Shown: positions 6,562-9,405 of the stretch, one piece after another
How positions within the stretch are numbered: the first letter of the stretch is position 1
Layout: each line of letters begins with the position of its first letter
NCBI GenBank assembly: GCA_944393755.1
Contig: CALYBF010000053.1
Span: 1 to 9,405 of the forward strand
Reading direction: 5' to 3'
Length of the DNA stretch: 9,405 nt
Source: an uncultured Clostridia bacterium
Lineage (GTDB): Bacteria > Bacillota > Clostridia > TANB77 > CAG-508
Made by a program: the position numbers and the translations under genes
The notes under the pieces: model-generated
Seen by the model: the letters and a program-made list of their open reading frames with translations, nothing else
What the model was told of the DNA's origin: nothing
Database searches by the model: none

Positions 6562-6843
6562 CTGATTTATCCCTAGTTTTATTTCTTCTTTTTCACTATT
6601 AAAATCATAAATTATAAAACTATACCCAGTTTCTATTAATAAACCTGTATATTTTTCTAAGGCATTAATTGGAAAACCTACTTTACAAAGTCCTGTTTTC
6701 ATACAACTAAGTTTTAACCCTAATAGTTTGTTTAAAGCTATTGCATCATTTCCTATTGCTGTATAGAAGTTTCCATTATTACATAAAACTATTCTACCAG
6801 TATTTCTCTCTTTTAATATTTCTAACATCTCACAAAAGCTCAT
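6526..6843 (-). CDS. MutS domain I-like protein, probable DGR accessory protein (105 aa)
   Basis: Residues about 17-82 match the N-terminal mismatch-recognition domain of MutS: GNFYTAIGNDAIALNKLLGL, then KVGFPINALEKYTGLLIETG. The rest of MutS (clamp, ATPase) is absent, so it is a stand-alone domain. In the F-x-E motif of MutS the phenylalanine is kept (F26) but the glutamate is replaced by threonine (T28), so ordinary mismatch recognition is doubtful. MutS-like small proteins are, from memory, one class of DGR accessory gene, alongside Avd and HRDC types; they would help the reverse transcriptase or target recognition. The ATG at 6843 has a strong AAGGTGGTGAT site. The last 12 codons lie in the template repeat, so the C-terminal LLQRQQSVCQ is TR sequence read in another frame. 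Confidence 0.85.
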   Translation of the reverse strand: MSFCEMLEILKERNTGRIVLCNNGNFYTAIGNDAIALNKLLGLKLSCMKTGLCKVGFPINALEKYTGLLIETGYSFIIYDFNSEKEEIKLGINQKLLQRQQSVCQ

Positions 6844-6863
6844 ATTATCACCACCTTGTATAA

Positions 6864-6869
6864 ATTATA
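6864..6869 (-). promoter_or_regulatory. Possible -10 element for the MutS-like gene and TR
   Basis: A perfect TATAAT (6869-6864) lies about 20 bases before the MutS-like start codon on the minus strand. No good -35 box is found at 16-18 bases; that region falls inside the 6883-6913 hairpin. If real, it would drive the MutS-like gene together with the TR RNA, separately from the target gene. Confidence 0.4.
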
Positions 6870-6882
6870 CTATTTTTAGTAA

Positions 6883-6913
6883 CCTTTTTTGCGCTTGAAA
6901 AGTGCAAAAAAGG
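6883..6913. repeat. 14-bp hairpin before the MutS-like gene
   Basis: Arms 6883-6896 and 6900-6913 with a 3-base loop pair along all 14 positions on the plus strand (one G-U); on the minus strand the same position is an A-C mismatch. It partly overlaps the T-run of the terminator at 6906-6926. It may be a two-way terminator element or a binding site. Confidence 0.6.
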
Positions 6914-6926
6914 CCACGCAAGTGGC
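6906..6926 (-). terminator. Intrinsic terminator after the DGR target gene
   Basis: On the minus strand the 5-bp stem GCCAC-TTGC-GTGGC (6926-6913) is followed by CTTTTTT. It lies about 150 bases past the target stop codon and just before the MutS-like gene's own probable promoter. Confidence 0.6.
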
Positions 6927-6937
6927 TTATGCGCAAG

Positions 6938-6983
6938 GTAGAAAATTTTTCATCTGCCTAAAGACAGATAAAAAATTTTCTAC
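6938..6983 (-). other. 21-bp stem-loop downstream of the variable repeat
   Basis: On the minus strand bases 6983-6963 pair with 6958-6938 to give a 21-bp stem with a 4-base loop. Both imperfect positions are G-U pairs in the minus-strand RNA but C-A mismatches in plus-strand RNA, which suggests the functional RNA is the minus-strand transcript. A second hairpin abuts it (6983-6989 with 7001-7007, 11-base loop containing GGAG). Hairpins close downstream of the VR are known to aid target recognition in the Bordetella phage DGR, but these lie over 100 bases away. Confidence 0.7.
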
Positions 6984-7077
6984 AAAGCGTATCTCCAATT
7001 CGCTTTGACCTATTTCATAAAAATCTATTTTTTTCTGGTATTCTATATTTTTAAATAAACGACTTTAGCTTTCAGTA

Positions 7078-8256
7078 CTACATTACATAAAGTGTGAAAC
7101 GGAAGGAAATGTCGATGCTGGCATGGCCATAGTCGTAGTAACGGCCGGAAGCTGAAGAGCTATTGTAGTAAGTGCCTCCCCTATTAACAAACGGAGAGGC
7201 GTCGTAGGAAGAGTTTTTTTCAGCTACATATTCAGGATAATTTCCTTCTAAATCAAATATATTACATACTCTATCTGCAACATTATGTCCTGATGTAGCT
7301 TCTGAACCTTTATGTCTACTTTTTTTACTTTGTGTTACATTATAAGTTTTATCTGTATCTGAACTTCCATCTTGTTTTCTATTTACAAATGCCATTGTCA
7401 TATCCCATTGTATTCCTGAACATAATGCACTTTTTACATTATTGTTATTTACGAATTCCTTTGCTACTGTTTTACAGCCTTTAGTTTCTCCATCATCTTC
7501 TACTGCGATATAATTCCATACTGTTGCTCCTTTTCTACTTATTAATTTATTTGTTGTCGTTTCTTTTCCTGCTTCATATCTTGAGATATAAAATCCTCCT
7601 GCCTTTCCTTCTCCAACTATCGCTTCTCTTTCTGCATTTTCATTTATTTCTCCTATAACTTCATCTTCTGTTTTTCCTTCTGGTATGCTTAATTCATCTG
7701 GTATTGTTGGTTGTATTCCATCTGGTAAATATCCTGTATCTGTATAGGCTGTTGTTGAAATATTTGTATCAGCATAAGTTGTATTTCTTTTATAATCTCC
7801 TGTTACTGGTACCCATACAAATTGGTCATATGTTTTTTGCATAGTTTCTACATCTTGCCACTCTTCATCTGTTATTTGTTTATTTGTTATATATATTACA
7901 ATACCTTGCTCTACATCTTCATATTCTCCCTCTATTTTTGATAAGGATGCTCCTCCTGGTATTGTTAATATTTTTCCACCTATTTGTACTTCTGTATTTG
8001 TCTCATAATAATGTCCTGGTTCTGCTTGAACTATTCCTAATGCTTCATTTATTTTCGTTTCATAATCACTTAATATTGCTGCTTCATTTTCTGCCGCTTG
8101 TTCTGTCTCTGTTTTTGCTTTTTGTGCTTGACTAAGTATTCCATTTTGTCCTGTTAACATTGCTATTGATACTCCTGCTAGAATTAATAAGACTATAATA
8201 GTTATAACAAGTGCAATCAAAGTAATACCTTTGTTTTTTCTGTAATTTAAAATCAT
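7078..8256 (-). CDS. DGR variable target protein: prepilin-like anchor with C-type-lectin/FGE-like variable domain (392 aa)
   Basis: Probably a surface-displayed, ligand-binding protein. Residues 1-36 are a prepilin-like N-terminus: basic leader ending KNKG, predicted cleavage after G10, then ITLIALVITIIVLLILAGVS; the usual mature-position-5 glutamate is alanine (A15). A charged helix follows (about 43-72). The part from about residue 145 has features of the formylglycine-generating-enzyme/C-type-lectin-like fold: FVWVPV (146-151), GFYISRYEAGK (221-231), ALCSGIQWDMTMAFVNR and CNIFDLEGNYPEYVAE. The last part (348-389) is the variable repeat, where 16 codons differ from the TR through adenine changes, giving Tyr, Ser, Asp, Gly, Ala, Thr, His and Ile in place of mostly Asn. 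The fixed PFVNRGG and SFRFTL form the scaffold. The ATG at 8256 has GAGGAG 9 bases upstream. I see no clear promoter. Confidence 0.95.
   Translation of the reverse strand: MILNYRKNKGITLIALVITIIVLLILAGVSIAMLTGQNGILSQAQKAKTETEQAAENEAAILSDYETKINEALGIVQAEPGHYYETNTEVQIGGKILTIPGGASLSKIEGEYEDVEQGIVIYITNKQITDEEWQDVETMQKTYDQFVWVPVTGDYKRNTTYADTNISTTAYTDTGYLPDGIQPTIPDELSIPEGKTEDEVIGEINENAEREAIVGEGKAGGFYISRYEAGKETTTNKLISRKGATVWNYIAVEDDGETKGCKTVAKEFVNNNNVKSALCSGIQWDMTMAFVNRKQDGSSDTDKTYNVTQSKKSRHKGSEATSGHNVADRVCNIFDLEGNYPEYVAEKNSSYDASPFVNRGGTYYNSSSASGRYYDYGHASIDISFRFTLYVM
7091..7216 (-). repeat. DGR variable repeat (VR)
   Basis: This is the acceptor copy of the TR, forming codons 347-389 of the target gene and ending 10 bases before the end of its last sense codon. 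The 18 bases at its 3' end (7108-7091, sense TTCCTTCCGTTTCACACT) are identical to the TR and would hold the initiation-of-mutagenic-homing site; past 7091 the two copies diverge. The 20 adenine-site differences are spread through the rest of the repeat. Four non-adenine differences (sense G to C, T to C, G to T, C to T) are scattered, three of them synonymous. Confidence 0.95.
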
Positions 8257-8669
8257 AATTTTTTTCTCCTCTCTTTAGTATAATTGTTTCCTTATTTTTC
8301 TTATTTATACTTTAATATTTAATAGTTTTTGTTAGTTTTATACGCCATTTATGTTGTGTTGTAGGTTTTAAAAAATAAGAAATAAAATTTCTTTATTAAA
8401 AAATTATCTAAAAATAGTATTTCCCTTAACTATTAAACAAAGATATCTAAAACTATTTAATTTTCAAAGTACTCTACTATTTTTTTATAACCTTTTAATA
8501 AAAAGATAATATTTGTACAAAATTATTTTACACATAAATAATATTTTTGTAAATACCTTATGGCAAATTTTTTTATTATTAGAAAGTTTTAAAAACTATA
8601 TTTAATTGATAAGAAAAATGTATTATAATATAAAAAATAAAAATTTTAGAAATTTAATAGGGGGTTAAA
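8257..8669. other. AT-rich divergent intergenic region, no gene
   Basis: This 413-base spacer separates the DGR target gene (minus) from the methyltransferase gene (plus). I see no open frame with a ribosome binding site and no reverse transcriptase remnant. It holds the plus-strand -10 element at 8624-8629 and a weak AT-only hairpin (8377-8383 with 8387-8393, extended across a bulge) followed on the minus strand by TTTTTT. The target gene's promoter must lie here, but I cannot pick one out. Confidence 0.6.
8601..8629 (+). promoter_or_regulatory. Possible promoter of the methyltransferase gene
   Basis: A perfect TATAAT (8624-8629) lies 17 bases after TTTAAT (8601-8606), a weak -35. It would start transcription near 8636, about 33 bases before the start codon. 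Confidence 0.5.
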
Positions 8670-9329
8670 ATGATTGAGAAAAATTGGGAAAAAGATTCAT
8701 TAGAAATAATTAAATCTTATGCTGGAAAAATAGAAAAAAATGACTTTTCAAAATCACTTGCATATAGAGATAAAAAATATGTAAAACTGTTTTTTGATGA
8801 ATTATTTTCTGGTATACAAATAAATAATAACTCATCTTTTTTAGATATAGGCTGTGGAATAGCCTTTTTAATAGACTATCTTAAAGAAAATAATATTATA
8901 ATAGGAAACTATCTAGGAATTGATTTAGTAAAAGAATTTATAAAATATTGTAAAAAGAAATATGATAATTACAATTTTATAGAAGGCAATTTTATTCTAG
9001 ATGAAATTAAAATAAAAGAAAAATACGATTATGTGCTAGCAGTTGGAGTATTAGTTTCTAGAACAAGTAATTATAATAAATATCTATTAGAATTCATAAA
9101 AAAGATGGTTTGTTGTTCAAATAAATATGTATTATTTAATGTAATTACTAAAATAGATAAAGATTCACAAAATTACTTAAATAAAGATGAAATAGGCGGA
9201 ATTACATATATTAGTAAAGAAGAATTAATACAAATATTAGAACTAATACCAAATATCACATATACAATTACTGATAAAAAAATTTTTTCTGACTCTGTTG
9301 ATACTTTTGTACAAATAAAAGTAAAATGA
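8670..9329 (+). CDS. Class I SAM-dependent methyltransferase (219 aa)
   Basis: A cytoplasmic Rossmann-fold methyltransferase of unknown substrate. Motif I, which binds S-adenosylmethionine, is FLDIGCGIAFLIDYL (residues 57-71). The acidic residue after strand 2 is in YLGIDLVKEF (D85), and the post-motif strand is YDYVLAVGVLV. The N-terminal ~50 residues are a charged helical cap, and the C-terminal part (about 150-219) fits the remaining strands of the fold. The length is normal for small-molecule methyltransferases. The ATG at 8670 follows AGGGGG by 5 bases. It is the only plus-strand gene and runs divergently from the DGR target gene. Sequence alone does not tell whether it methylates a metabolite, a lipid or a macromolecule. 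Confidence 0.85.
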   Translation: MIEKNWEKDSLEIIKSYAGKIEKNDFSKSLAYRDKKYVKLFFDELFSGIQINNNSSFLDIGCGIAFLIDYLKENNIIIGNYLGIDLVKEFIKYCKKKYDNYNFIEGNFILDEIKIKEKYDYVLAVGVLVSRTSNYNKYLLEFIKKMVCCSNKYVLFNVITKIDKDSQNYLNKDEIGGITYISKEELIQILELIPNITYTITDKKIFSDSVDTFVQIKVK

Positions 9330-9366
9330 TTTTTTATTTATTTTTTTAAAATTTATTTACTTTTTT
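9317..9366 (+). terminator. Weak possible terminator of the methyltransferase gene
   Basis: A 9-bp stem AAAAGTAAA (9317-9325) with TTTACTTTT (9356-9364) and a loop of about 30 bases spans the stop codon and ends in a T-run. The stem has one G-C pair only and the loop is long, so this is weak. Confidence 0.3.
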
Positions 9367-9405
9367 AGTTAACTAATATAAAATAACAATATACTGGATA
9401 TAATA

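Noticed and set aside
1..9405. CRISPR array, insertion sequence or prophage genes
   Set aside because: I saw no regularly spaced direct repeats, transposase, integrase or phage structural gene on either strand.

Overview
The window reads as chromosome of a low-GC Gram-positive bacterium, most likely a gut-type member of the Clostridia. The evidence is the very AT-rich intergenic DNA, AAGGAGG-type ribosome binding sites, the standard genetic code, the core genes present (rnhB, a pyrimidine-nucleoside phosphorylase, cdaA, truA, tRNA-Leu) and two prepilin-like N-termini of a kind common in Clostridia. Everything except a methyltransferase gene at the right end is encoded on the minus strand.

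Right part (about 5990-8260), the main find: most of a diversity-generating retroelement (DGR). A large surface-protein gene (7078-8256) has a prepilin-like N-terminus and a C-terminal formylglycine-generating-enzyme/C-type-lectin-like domain. Its last ~126 bases are a variable repeat (VR, 7091-7216). A gap-free copy, the template repeat (TR, 6436-6561), lies 529 bases further along in the direction of transcription. The two differ at 24 positions, and 20 of these are adenines in the sense strand of the TR, which is the hallmark of adenine-directed mutagenic retrohoming. Between them lie a cluster of stem-loops and a small gene (6526-6843) whose product resembles domain I of MutS, a known type of DGR accessory protein; its 3' end runs into the TR. 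A long AT-rich hairpin and a small OB-fold/SSB-like gene follow the TR. No reverse transcriptase gene lies anywhere in the window, so the enzyme must act from elsewhere or has been lost.

Middle (about 3385-5930): a promoter at 5897-5925 precedes a tightly packed set: a second prepilin-like gene, rnhB (RNase HII) and a pyrimidine-nucleoside phosphorylase gene, with 8- and 9-base gaps.

Left-middle (about 1407-3381): a promoter at the end of the phosphorylase gene leads into a 46-codon membrane-protein gene, cdaA (diadenylate cyclase) and truA (tRNA pseudouridine synthase). cdaA is broken by one extra base near 2816; removing it restores a full-length 318-residue protein.

Left end (1-1400): a gene for a membrane protein with an Asn/Cys-rich tail, with its own promoter and terminator; a tRNA-Leu(UAG) gene with promoter and terminator; and a small unrecognised gene. 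The right end carries a divergent plus-strand class I methyltransferase gene, separated from the DGR target gene by about 410 bases of AT-rich DNA with no gene.
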